DNA of 64,000 nucleotides from assembly GCF_003725535.1 (NCBI RefSeq), contig NZ_RJSF01000003.1, positions 62,001 through 126,000 of the forward strand, in the 5' to 3' direction. This DNA comes from Nocardioides pocheonensis (lineage in GTDB: Bacteria; Actinomycetota; Actinomycetes; Propionibacteriales; Nocardioidaceae). The translations under genes were made by a program, and so were the position numbers. Within the stretch, counting starts at the first letter, position 1; each line of letters begins with the position of its first letter. Positions 17,230 to 25,066 of the stretch are shown here, piece by piece. The notes below the pieces were generated by a model. The model searched no databases, had not been told where the DNA came from, and saw nothing but the letters and a program-made list of their open reading frames with translations.

Positions 17230-17976
17230 ATGCACCCTGCTGGGGCCAGCGACACTAGTCTTCTCGCCGGAGACAACTATTCAGAGGGGTCAGTTTTCGC
17301 CTTCGTAGACGAAAGCTACGCCCCGTTCGTCGCAGCTGCCGCTGTGCTGGTCGAGTCGAGCAGCGCGGACCGGATGGAATCCGGAGTCGCGTCTGTCTTT
17401 TCTCACAATAGGAAGCGTCACTACTTAGCTGGCATGCGGGGCTTCGAAAGGTTTCGGCAGGACGGGTTTCACGCCACCAATGATCCGCTTGAGGTGCGCA
17501 TGGCCTTTGTAGATTTCCTTGCGGACACTCTCGATTTCAAGTCGATGATCGTCTACAGCGACCGCTCGACGCGCCCCGACTTGTCCGACAAGCAGCGCCT
17601 CATGATCGTATTTGACCAGTTGGTGCATGACGTACTCGGTGCTTACCGGAGCCGCCCGAAGGTCGTCTTCTGCTTCGAGTCAGCAGAAGGGATGGATTCG
17701 TACGTCGAGCAGGTCGTGCTTCGCGCCGCGCGTACTTTCGGACGTCGTGCGCCCGAGATCGAAGTTCGCTTTGGCGCGAAACAGTCCCCATACATGCTCG
17801 CGGTGCCGGACTACGTGCTGCACATCTTTGGACAGTGGCGGTCGGATGGCGCGGGAACGGAGTTGGAGGTTGATCCGAAAGAAAACCGGTCGCGAACCTT
17901 CAGGGCCATCCTTGGCTCAATATCGGTAGCGAGGTCGCTAGATGACGCTCGTGTCGTTCGGAGGACTCTCGGATGA
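17230..17976 (+). CDS. DUF3800-like protein next to a retron-type reverse transcriptase
   Basis: This 248-residue protein has DUF3800 landmarks: FAFVDESYAPFVAAAAVLVE (acidic motif in the first strand, about residues 26-45), a later FHATNDPLEVRMAFVDFLA, IVYSDRS, and PDYVLHIFGQW near residue 201. DUF3800 proteins have an RNase H-like fold and are suspected nucleases. The gene lies just upstream of a retron-type RT in the same orientation, with a 120-base structured gap between them. DUF3800 is one of the effector classes reported for retrons, so it may be the toxic/effector half; that link is inference. ATG start; the SD is weak. Base composition looks less GC-rich than the iol genes. Confidence 0.6.
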   Translation: MHPAGASDTSLLAGDNYSEGSVFAFVDESYAPFVAAAAVLVESSSADRMESGVASVFSHNRKRHYLAGMRGFERFRQDGFHATNDPLEVRMAFVDFLADTLDFKSMIVYSDRSTRPDLSDKQRLMIVFDQLVHDVLGAYRSRPKVVFCFESAEGMDSYVEQVVLRAARTFGRRAPEIEVRFGAKQSPYMLAVPDYVLHIFGQWRSDGAGTELEVDPKENRSRTFRAILGSISVARSLDDARVVRRTLG

Positions 17977-17999
17977 GCTCGTATCGGTATGATTCCTGC

Positions 18000-18081
18000 T
18001 GCGCCGGGGGTGGCGCCAGGTGGTGTGCGAGTCGCACGCGTATGGACTGGGTAGCAGGCGCAGGGCCCACCCTCGGTCGCA
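18000..18081 (+). ncRNA. Candidate structured (msr/msd-like) RNA upstream of the RT
   Basis: Between the DUF3800-like gene and the RT, bases 18000-18013 (TGCGCCGGGGGTGG) pair with 18067-18081 (CCACCCTCGGTCGCA) in a 14-bp stem with one bulged base. Inside, 18023-18028 and 18034-18039 form a second hairpin (GTGTGC/GCACGC, loop GAGTC). A long outer stem bringing together the two ends of a structured RNA just upstream of the RT is how retron non-coding RNAs are organised (a1/a2 repeats). It is short for a complete msr-msd, so the transcript may extend outside these bounds. Confidence 0.4.
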
Positions 18082-18096
18082 CCTAGGCTTTTCGAG

Positions 18097-19077
18097 ATGA
18101 TCGACCTCGCGGACCTCGGCTCCGCCAGTGCCCTAGATGCGGACGAATTCATCCGCTGGAGCAATCTGATTGCTGCTGGCTCTGGATACTCACGAATGTC
18201 CATTCCTCAGCGGCGGCGGCGCCCTCGCGTTGTCTTGAGGCCGGAAGTCGCGCTGGACCGATTTCTCAAGCAACTGACCATTGGGTTGAGCCGTATCTCT
18301 GGATATATGCCACCTGCAGCAGTACACGGATTCGTCACTGGCCGAGACATCGCGACGAACGCCGCCGTTCATCTGGACCAGGATGTTGTTCTGAGGGTCG
18401 ACTTGAAGGACTTCTTCGGAACGATCAACGAGCAGAGGTTGGTCCGGGCTCTAGGGGACTACGAGTTTGACGAGGACGCCGCCGACGCAGTTGCAGGAGT
18501 GGCGCTCGTTAACGATGCACTCGCCCAAGGATTCAGCACGAGTCCGTTTCTCTCGAACATCGTCTTTACGGAGTCCGATGCTGAACTCACGTCCTTCGCT
18601 GCGCGAGCCGGTGTGTCGTATACGCGTTACGTCGATGACCTGACGTTCTCGGGACCCTACGAGTCTGTGAATGACGAACTGCTCGAGGCGGCCTCTGCCC
18701 TACTGGCGGATCTCGGGTGGAGCGTCAACACAGGCAAGACCCGCTTCATGCGAAGGGGGAAACCGCAGTACGTCACCGGACTGTACGTCGGCGACAGTGC
18801 CGGTCCGCACATCCCGCGATCGATGAAGAGACTCTTGAGACGGGAGGTCTACTTCGCCTCCAAGTACGGCCTTCGTGACGCGCGTTTGAGTTCTCCGACC
18901 CCCATGCTGCACGACCGCTTGAACGGCTGGGTCCACTACGCCGCGCACGTTGATCCGGTCTTTGGGAAGAAGTTGCTCGTCGCATGGAACGACGTTGCGT
19001 CGAGGCGGTACGCAGACCGAGAGAGCGCAGAGTGGGACGCGATTCTGGAAGACATCAACTTCCCAGAGGACTGGTGA
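18097..19077 (+). CDS. Retron-type reverse transcriptase
   Basis: This 326-residue RT contains all core motifs: HGFVTGRDIATNAAVH (residues 77-92), motif A VDLKDFF with Asp102, motif B QGFSTSPFLSN (144-154), motif C YVDD (178-181) and a following LGWSVNTGKTRFM. Two features mark retron RTs in particular: the NAxxH motif (NAAVH, 88-92) and the VTG motif (226-228, in QYVTGLYV). Length about 320 also fits; group II intron RTs are longer and carry maturase domains, absent here. It should copy an adjacent structured RNA into msDNA. It follows the DUF3800-like gene and precedes a 2-TM protein. Confidence 0.85.
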   Translation: MIDLADLGSASALDADEFIRWSNLIAAGSGYSRMSIPQRRRRPRVVLRPEVALDRFLKQLTIGLSRISGYMPPAAVHGFVTGRDIATNAAVHLDQDVVLRVDLKDFFGTINEQRLVRALGDYEFDEDAADAVAGVALVNDALAQGFSTSPFLSNIVFTESDAELTSFAARAGVSYTRYVDDLTFSGPYESVNDELLEAASALLADLGWSVNTGKTRFMRRGKPQYVTGLYVGDSAGPHIPRSMKRLLRREVYFASKYGLRDARLSSPTPMLHDRLNGWVHYAAHVDPVFGKKLLVAWNDVASRRYADRESAEWDAILEDINFPEDW

Positions 19078-19259
19078 CTCACCCGGTGAAGACCACTGCC
19101 GGTGGTTCCACAGAGATCTCAGCGACCCTGCGTGGCACGCCCATGCCGCGCAGAGGGAACGGCTCACCGACCCACGTCAGTCCGCAAGCTACGACGAGAT
19201 GAGCTCGCTTGGACCAACACGGTCGCCGTGGAAGAGCCTCGCACTGGAAGACTGACATC

Positions 19260-20447
19260 GTGAGCGACACTCAAGACACCGCCCAAGGACCTTCGGAAGG
19301 TGCGCATTCGAACGCTTCTCGGCCCGGAGTCGTTTGGTCGGTAGCGGTGGCTGGCGGATTGGTCGCAGCCTCCCCGTTCGCGCTAACACTGTGGGTCGAC
19401 TCAAGTTTCGGCGCATCGCAGGTAATCGCCGCCACAACGCTCACCAACATCGGAACCACGCTGCTTCTAGCTGCGCTCCTGTTCTACCTAGAACCGAAGT
19501 TCACTCGAACCGTGACCCAAGCAGTGGCCGAGACAACGCGAACCGAGGTCGCCGCCCAGACCGAGGAAATCCGACAGGCGACCCATGCGCTGCAGCAACA
19601 AGTCGCGGACATCAACCGTGAACTCGAGGAACGACGTCGGGCACGTGCAGACCGGCGAACTTCGGTCATTCAGGACCTTCGTGACGGGTACTCGTTCGAC
19701 ACGGTCGCCTCCGCCCTCGAGCAGGCGAACGAGATCAAGGGCCTCTGGCATGGAGCTGTCACCGTCCCGGCAGGCCCGTCGTTCGGTTCCCCGCGCGTCC
19801 GAATCTTCTGGGGCGAGGAACGCCTGGGTGGCCGATTCAGCACGGGGAACATCTTCGACGACGCACCTCCAGCCATCGTTCTCTCTTATGAAGTCCCACA
19901 CGACGAGCAGGCCAGCGGGTACAAGACGGCTTCCATTCGTTGGAGGCACGGCCAGACCGCAGGTGAAGCCCTTGATGAACTCATCACAGATATGCAAACC
20001 GCTGGCCACACGAGTGCGGCGGCCCGAGTCGGCTCTGAGGTCTTCTCCAACCTCGCAGATGCGCTCGAACAAGCGCTGTCCGCGCGAGCCGGCGAAGACG
20101 ATGGATGGATCACCGGACCCCTGGATGAGTGGATCGCCGACGGCTGGGCAGTCACCGAAAGCGGCCTCGAGAGCCGAGACGGCGGCCTTCGCATCCCTGC
20201 GGCCGCCTTTCCGGATGCGCGCTTTGAAGCGGTCTCGGCAGCGACGAAGGAGCCGCCAAAGAAGTTCGACCCGGACGTACCAGACGACGTCGACCCCGAC
20301 CTGTGGGCGTGCGCAGTCGAGCGATCCAGGTACAAGTTCAAGGGCTCTCAGTCAGCGTCGATCGCCTCACAGGGCCTAGGCCCGAAGGCTTACACGTCCA
20401 AGTGGAACCCGCGACGCGACGACTGGCCGCTCGCCGAGCAGTCGTAG
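19260..20447 (+). CDS. Two-TM membrane protein with coiled coil, downstream of the RT
   Basis: I do not recognise this 395-residue protein. Two hydrophobic segments (VVWSVAVAGGLVAASPFALT and, after a short loop, TLTNIGTTLLLAALLFYL) are followed by a long charged helix rich in Glu, Gln and Arg (about residues 80-135, likely coiled coil), then a soluble domain of about 240 residues. The GTG at 19260 is chosen; an upstream in-frame TTG at 19209 is possible. It starts about 180 bases after the RT stop in the same direction. Membrane-anchored proteins occur as effectors in some retrons, so it may belong to the same system, but there is no overlap or shared motif to prove it. Confidence 0.6.
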   Translation: MSDTQDTAQGPSEGAHSNASRPGVVWSVAVAGGLVAASPFALTLWVDSSFGASQVIAATTLTNIGTTLLLAALLFYLEPKFTRTVTQAVAETTRTEVAAQTEEIRQATHALQQQVADINRELEERRRARADRRTSVIQDLRDGYSFDTVASALEQANEIKGLWHGAVTVPAGPSFGSPRVRIFWGEERLGGRFSTGNIFDDAPPAIVLSYEVPHDEQASGYKTASIRWRHGQTAGEALDELITDMQTAGHTSAAARVGSEVFSNLADALEQALSARAGEDDGWITGPLDEWIADGWAVTESGLESRDGGLRIPAAAFPDARFEAVSAATKEPPKKFDPDVPDDVDPDLWACAVERSRYKFKGSQSASIASQGLGPKAYTSKWNPRRDDWPLAEQS

Positions 20448-20529
20448 CAACCGGCTGCCGTCCGTCGCATCGCGTGAACACCTGACGAGGTAGAACAAGT
20501 CAAGGGGACTATCGGCGCCCGCCCGCCGT

Positions 20530-21759
20530 TCAACTGCCGAAATCCGATTTCAGTCCCGGATGCCCTGTCACGCCGAGCGAAAGGCGCACTTGGCACCGAT
20601 CGAATCCGTCGAGCGCAAGACGTCCCTCCAAACCGTCGAAGATGAGCGCCTTACCCGTGTCCTTATCAACGGCCCCAAACCGCCCGACCGCAGCACCCGG
20701 TACGAGGTCCGACACTCGCGCCTCGGCCTGGACCTCCAGCCGGTTGCCCGCCAACTCGGATTGCGTCGGAAGAGGTTGGACCGTGCCGTGAGCGGGAGAT
20801 ATGAGTTCATCACCCTCGACAACCGGCGTGGGATCGTCAGCGAATGCGACGACCATTTGCTCTGCTTGTGTTTCCGCCACCGCCCGCTGCACCGCGGGAC
20901 CGATGCCGGTTTCGCCTCGACCCAGCTGCGCGCGAAATAGCGTTCCGGCCAGTGAGAGGTACAGACGCGCGTACCTCTGGCGCGCCTCAAGAATCCGGGA
21001 CCTGCTGAAACCATCCTGGGGCAGCAACGGATTGCGAGCCGTCTTGGCATGGAATGTTGCATGGCGGAGCTGCTCGCATAGTTCAAGCCAGATGGCGTGG
21101 ATCGGATCGCCGAGGTCCGGTGACGGGGCGAACTTTCTCACTGGCACGTGGGCACTCGCGGTGCGCAATGCGCGCTTGAACCAGTCCTCTTCAGACTCCC
21201 AGCCACGCCTCGACCTTCCCGCTCTCATCGGCTCGATTTCACTCAGCACAGACTCGATGGCGAGGTAGGTGTTCCGGAAGGAGTCGAAGAGGTCATCAGT
21301 GACTTCGGACATTCGGAAGTAGCGCATGCTCCCCTGCCATCCTGCAGCTGCTGGGGCGTCCTGGGCAGCCTGACCATCCGGCGAGGTCACAACGACATTG
21401 AGGCTCGCAGTCAACTTCATGGTGTGCGAGAAGAAGAACCGCGCAACAGATGCACCACCTGGCTCGTTCCACCACGTCACGTGCAGGTCATGAACATCCG
21501 TCAAAGCCAAGGCGAGACGCGATTTCAGGCTTAGGAGGTCCAAAGCTCGGTTGGCCGACTCAGGCGCCGAGGCAAGCACGTCATGATGGTTTGCGCCGAG
21601 GTCGCCACGCACCACAACGGCGCGCAGTCCCTTGCGGACCTCTACCTCGACACCGCCAAATCGGACCGCCGCATCGTGATTTGGCGCATTACGCAGTCTG
21701 AACCAGGCACCCGACGATGCGCCTCCGCCCTGCAGGGCGATCCCCCCGAAGTCAGCCAC
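20530..21759 (-). CDS. Hypothetical protein with a HEPN-like RX4H motif
   Basis: This 409-residue protein is of unrecognised family. The middle contains SMRYFRMSEVTDDLFDSFRN and helices ending in CEQLRHATFHAK, where Arg232-X4-His237 matches the HEPN ribonuclease motif, preceded and followed by long helices (HAIWLELCEQL; SRILEARQRYARLYLSL). The C-terminal 100 residues are beta-rich. The layout recalls large HEPN-like proteins near defence genes; weak resemblance to proteins labelled MauJ-like was also considered. GTG start; convergent with the 2-TM gene. A copy of the 15-bp island motif lies 42 bases upstream of its start. Confidence 0.55.
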   Translation of the reverse strand: MADFGGIALQGGGASSGAWFRLRNAPNHDAAVRFGGVEVEVRKGLRAVVVRGDLGANHHDVLASAPESANRALDLLSLKSRLALALTDVHDLHVTWWNEPGGASVARFFFSHTMKLTASLNVVVTSPDGQAAQDAPAAAGWQGSMRYFRMSEVTDDLFDSFRNTYLAIESVLSEIEPMRAGRSRRGWESEEDWFKRALRTASAHVPVRKFAPSPDLGDPIHAIWLELCEQLRHATFHAKTARNPLLPQDGFSRSRILEARQRYARLYLSLAGTLFRAQLGRGETGIGPAVQRAVAETQAEQMVVAFADDPTPVVEGDELISPAHGTVQPLPTQSELAGNRLEVQAEARVSDLVPGAAVGRFGAVDKDTGKALIFDGLEGRLALDGFDRCQVRLSLGVTGHPGLKSDFGS

Positions 21760-21800
21760 GCTTCAACGTACATGGCCGCAATGAGGGCGCTGCCGGACCC

Positions 21801-21815
21801 GCGTCGCTCCGCCGC
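21801..21815 (+). repeat. 15-bp island motif GCGTCRCTCCGCCGC, copy 1
   Basis: GCGTCGCTCCGCCGC followed by GT, located in the 204-base gap between the HEPN-like gene and the small primase-tail-like gene. The same motif recurs at 23311, 24999 and 27519, always between genes and always in this orientation. Confidence 0.6.
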
Positions 21816-21963
21816 GTTCATTCGGAGGCGTAGTCAGTCGTCGTAGATTGACGGTCCGACAGGCAGCGAGGATCGCAGCATGACGCTCAGGATCTGAAGT
21901 GGCCGATTCCTGGTCGACCTACAAGCGGCTCGGGCCTTAACCCTGGCTCTAACCGAGTGGTGG

Positions 21964-22314
21964 TTAATCGTCCTCGGAGAGGTGAACCTGGGTGAGGGCG
22001 ACGTCGCGGATCCCGCGCATCGTCGAGCGACGGAAACTCTCGTAACCAAGGCCGTTGAGAGCCATCGTCAGGCCCTTCACGGTCAGGGGCTCGTGGCCGT
22101 TCTTCTCGGCGAACCAGGTGTACTCCTCGTGCAAGCGCGCGTTGCTGAGGTCGTTGCCGATGCGCGTCTCGAGACAGGTGTCGGCGAAGTCCTTGACGAC
22201 GCCCAGGCGCCGAGACCCAGCGACGGTCGTCGGCTTGGTCGCGTTGATGGTGGCTACCTCGTGGCCGCAGTTGGGACATGACAGGGTGTCTCCAGGCGAC
22301 AGTGAATGACTCAT
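21964..22314 (-). CDS. Small protein resembling the C-terminal winged helix of phage/plasmid primases
   Basis: This 116-residue protein has one CPNCG knuckle near residue 13, then a region FADTCLETRIGNDLSNARL-HEEYTWFAEKNG-EPLTVKGLTMALNGLGYES. This follows the pattern of the winged-helix tail found at the end of P4-type primase/helicases (a helix with acidic and aromatic residues, then 'x-x-FxxALxxxGY'). No ATPase or primase core is attached, so it is either a stand-alone DNA-binding protein or the remnant of a mobile-element replication gene. ATG at 22314 preferred; a GTG 9 bases upstream is possible. Confidence 0.5.
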   Translation of the reverse strand: MSHSLSPGDTLSCPNCGHEVATINATKPTTVAGSRRLGVVKDFADTCLETRIGNDLSNARLHEEYTWFAEKNGHEPLTVKGLTMALNGLGYESFRRSTMRGIRDVALTQVHLSEDD

Positions 22315-22438
22315 AAGTGTCACTGTACGTCATAGGCGTTGGAAGGCGCGAGTGCTCGACGTAAGCGGGCCGTGCGACACAAGAATGACTCAGAAAGTCG
22401 TTCTCTAGGTTGCCAGGGCTCGTGGCCGTCGTCCTCGG

Positions 22439-23050
22439 TCAGCTGTTGCTGTCGACTGAATCCTTGCTAGGCATCGTGGTCTTACCAGTAGGCACGCTCT
22501 CTACTCCTTGACGTGTCCTCGTGCTGGTCCGCCGTCGCAATTGAAGTGATCGGCGCGCGGTAGCCGTCGAGCCCTTCGCCTCCTCGTCGACCTCCCGCCG
22601 CGTCCTGAGATGGCCCATCCGACGAAGCAGGATCACGTCCGGGATCTGCAGCAGCACCAAGACGACGACTACGACGCTAAACAGAGGCGACGCGAGCACG
22701 TCCGAGATGTCGCCGGCGGTGAAAGAGACCACGGCGAGCACCGTCGCGGCCACGGCCTGAACCAGCGAGATCGTCAGCTCGGCGCGCCACATCCGGTTGT
22801 ACGACCGGTTCTCCTCGAGCTGCACGTGGTCGATCACGTCGGCCTCGACGAGCTCGACGAGCGCGTTCCTCGCTGGTCCGTCGGGCAGGAGCTGCATGAG
22901 CTCGGCCTCGGTCTTCAACCGGTTCGCTCGACGCGCACGTCCAGGCGTCGTGATCCAGCGTTGCGCGAGCCCCGCGACCATGCCGCCTGCCACCACTGTC
23001 GCAAGGCCGCTAACGACGCCCCCGACGACTTCGCTGAGACCTACCGCCAT
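22439..23050 (-). CDS. Hypothetical membrane protein
   Basis: This 203-residue protein has an N-terminal hydrophobic Gly/Val-rich helix (residues 5-28), a charged middle, and two more hydrophobic segments around SLVQAVAATVLAVVSF and LFSVVVVVLVLLQI, then a basic, Ser/Thr-rich tail. The C-terminus carries clusters of Arg (RRSLQLRRRTSTRTR). No family was recognised. It stands alone on the minus strand, with about 120 bases to the next gene on one side and the motif-containing gap on the other. Confidence 0.55.
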   Translation of the reverse strand: MAVGLSEVVGGVVSGLATVVAGGMVAGLAQRWITTPGRARRANRLKTEAELMQLLPDGPARNALVELVEADVIDHVQLEENRSYNRMWRAELTISLVQAVAATVLAVVSFTAGDISDVLASPLFSVVVVVLVLLQIPDVILLRRMGHLRTRREVDEEAKGSTATARRSLQLRRRTSTRTRQGVESVPTGKTTMPSKDSVDSNS

Positions 23051-23415
23051 GCCCCCGAACGTAGTGCCAGCCGCCGACCCTCGCTGGAGAACAGATCACC
23101 ACCCGACAGCGCATGAAGTTCGCCGCCTACGTCCGCAAGCTCACCGAACGCCACATCCACGGCGAGAACCACCAGGTCCGCCGATCGCAGAGGGCCGACC
23201 TGAGCGCGAAGGAGGCTCGCGTACTTCGACATCGCGTTCGCGCTCGGAGCGCCCCCGGGTGAGGTTCGGGAACGACCCGCTCATGTTGCGCCCGTTACGT
23301 CAGGCAACCTGCGTCGCTCCGCCGCGTAGCCAGCCAGCGCTGCCGGCGCGGCGTCGACACCCTGGCCCGCTCGGGATCCCGGATTCACGCGACGCAGGCT
23401 CACGAGTTCGACACC
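23051..23415. other. Intergenic gap (365 bases) between divergent genes
   Basis: This gap separates the minus-strand membrane protein from the plus-strand frameshifted gene. It contains island motif copy 2 at 23311. A 50-codon open stretch starting at ATG 23113 has no SD, no recognisable domain and atypical Arg/His-rich content, so it is not called as a gene. Confidence 0.5.
23311..23325 (+). repeat. 15-bp island motif GCGTCRCTCCGCCGC, copy 2
   Basis: GCGTCGCTCCGCCGC followed by GT, identical to copy 1 over 17 bases. It lies 91 bases before the next plus-strand gene. Confidence 0.6.
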
Positions 23416-24417
23416 ATGGCTCTCATGTCGGTCAAAGACTCTGACTGCGGTACGTGCAAGACCATCAAGATGCCGAACGGTGAAACCCTCGTCATCAACC
23501 ACAAGTTCCCCAAGGCACTCGAGCATCACTATCCACTCCCCGCTCTGGGAGCCACCAGCATCCCGGTTTACCGCGGCAACTTCGACCACGACGGAGCTCG
23601 GTACCGCGGCGTGATCACTATCGAACTCGAACCCCGCCCCAACCTCGTGGCGCACGGCGTACGTGAAGTCACCTTTCCCGGCGGACTGCCCGACTGGCTC
23701 GGGAAGCGTGAACCAGCCAAGTGGGTCGATTACGACGAGCTCTCAATCCCAACGAAGAGTCTGCCCGCACCCGCGAAGACTGCTCGTCCGCCCAAACTAC
23801 CCAAGAGCAAGGGCGCCGTGAGCACAAGCGCAACTCACCTCGCTGGCATCCAGGTAGGCGACCCCACCGATCTGGATCACCTGACGTTCTTCCTTTTCAA
23901 CGGGTGGTATGGCTACGACGGCCTCAACACGTGCTATGGCGGGAACGAGCGCCCAGGGCGTATCGAAAGTTCCATCGGCGATTGGCGGCTGCGCATCGAA
24001 CCGCGCGGAGACATCCCGCCCGACGATCTGCGAAAGCATCAGCGCGAGACCGGAAAGTCGACGATCACCCACGTCGGACGGATCCGGCGCGACGACGGCG
24101 GCAAGTTCAACGCCGCCGACTCGATCGAAGTACTCGAAGTCATCGAGTCCCTTGCGGGCTTCGCTCTGGGCAGGGTCACCGCCATTGTCCTGCCCGTTGG
24201 ATACCGCAACGGCAAAGCAACGTGGGCGGAATGGAAGTGCAACCGGGCCATCGATCGCCCAATCGGTGTAGCGCCGTTTCTTGACCAGCTCCACGCTGCG
24301 GCGCAGATCAACGAAGTATTTGAGGCCGGATACGCCACCAGGAGGACTCACTGCGATGGCAGGTCTTCGAAAACGCACTCGGCTACCACTATGCCGCCGA
24401 GCACGACGCAACGGTGA
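23416..24417 (+). pseudogene. N-terminal part of a frameshifted, possibly ApeA-like protein
   Basis: This 333-residue frame is beta-rich, with CGTCKTIKMPNGETLVINH near the start and a central block FFLFNGWYGYDGLNTCYGG-NERPGRIESSIGDWRLRIEP. Its last 20 residues (TRRTHCDGRSSKTHS...) look random. In the -1 frame from about 24342 the sequence continues sensibly as EDSLRWQVFENALGYHYAAE and runs without a stop into the HEPN-like segment that ends at 24890. So this is probably one gene of about 490 codons broken by a frameshift, or joined by programmed frameshifting. A beta-rich N-terminus plus C-terminal HEPN recalls ApeA-type defence proteins, but the match is only architectural. Confidence 0.5.
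24334..24345 (+). other. Probable frameshift point (tandem AGG-AGG codons)
   Basis: The upstream frame reads GCC ACC AGG AGG ACT here, two consecutive rare Arg codons that also form an SD-like AGGAGG. A shift of -1 at this spot joins the two halves of the gene (reading GAG GAC TCA CTG). Either a one-base indel mutation or programmed frameshifting would explain it. Confidence 0.45.
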
Positions 24418-24890
24418 ACATGAAGGTCCTTCTCCCTGTATCAGCGCTTCAGCTAATCTCCTACGCACACCTAGTCGAAGAACTTCCAGCTGGCGACCCC
24501 TACCACCTCACTGACAAGCAGTGGCATGCCAAGAGCCTGGGAACAATCGGGCAGCTCCGAAACGTGCTCAAGGTCGCGGGAGTGGATATGTCCGTGCCAA
24601 AGCACTTCGCCCGGCTGGCCAAGGTGCAGGCCGATATCACCGATCACTCTTTGCCGGTTCCAGACGCCCTCGACTGCGTCGTCCGGCTCCGGAACAAGGT
24701 CGCTCACCCCAAGCAAAAACACGCCAAGAACTGGACCACTGAAGAGTGGGCTGAGACCGGTTTCGTCGCCACCACGATGTTCAACGTCGCCATGCTCTGG
24801 TGGCTCAACTACGACGAGCGATACCTGGGCAAGACGTCGGAGTACCGCGGGGCGGGCGATTCGATCTACGTCCCCTGGCACAACCCATAG
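24414..24890 (+). CDS. HEPN-like C-terminal segment of the frameshifted protein
   Basis: This frame is open well upstream of the GTG at 24414 (to about 24324), supporting its being the tail of the preceding gene rather than an independent gene. The 158 residues are helical and contain VVRLRNKVAHPK, where Arg93-X4-His98 fits the HEPN RX4-6H ribonuclease motif. The C-terminal WWLNYDERYLGK and VPWHNP are conserved-looking. If translated alone (AGGAGG lies 70 bases upstream, not next to the start) it would be a free HEPN domain. Confidence 0.5.
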   Translation: MNMKVLLPVSALQLISYAHLVEELPAGDPYHLTDKQWHAKSLGTIGQLRNVLKVAGVDMSVPKHFARLAKVQADITDHSLPVPDALDCVVRLRNKVAHPKQKHAKNWTTEEWAETGFVATTMFNVAMLWWLNYDERYLGKTSEYRGAGDSIYVPWHNP

Positions 24891-24998
24891 AGGTCCCCCG
24901 TTCTAGCCTGGGCTGGCGCTCGCGCCCGACGGCCCCGCGATGGCGCTGTCGACCCGCCATTGGAGACCGAGAGCACTCCAGGGCGGGCCGCCGTGATT

Positions 24999-25013
24999 GC
25001 GTCACTCCGCCGC
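24999..25013 (+). repeat. 15-bp island motif GCGTCRCTCCGCCGC, copy 3
   Basis: GCGTCACTCCGCCGC followed by GC, in the 176-base gap between the HEPN-like segment and the small immunity-like gene, 54 bases before the latter. Confidence 0.6.
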
Positions 25014-25066
25014 GCAAGCGCACTCATCTGGCCGATGAGCGGCCGGATCGGTGAGAGCATCTGCGT

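Noticed and set aside
18097-19077. Group II intron or diversity-generating-retroelement RT.
   Set aside because: No maturase/endonuclease domain, no template/variable repeats or Avd-type gene nearby, and both retron motifs are present.
23113-23265. A 50-codon open frame starting MKFAAYVRK, which at first recalls a serine recombinase N-terminus.
   Set aside because: Lacks the catalytic Ser motif, has no SD and no continuation; too short to support.
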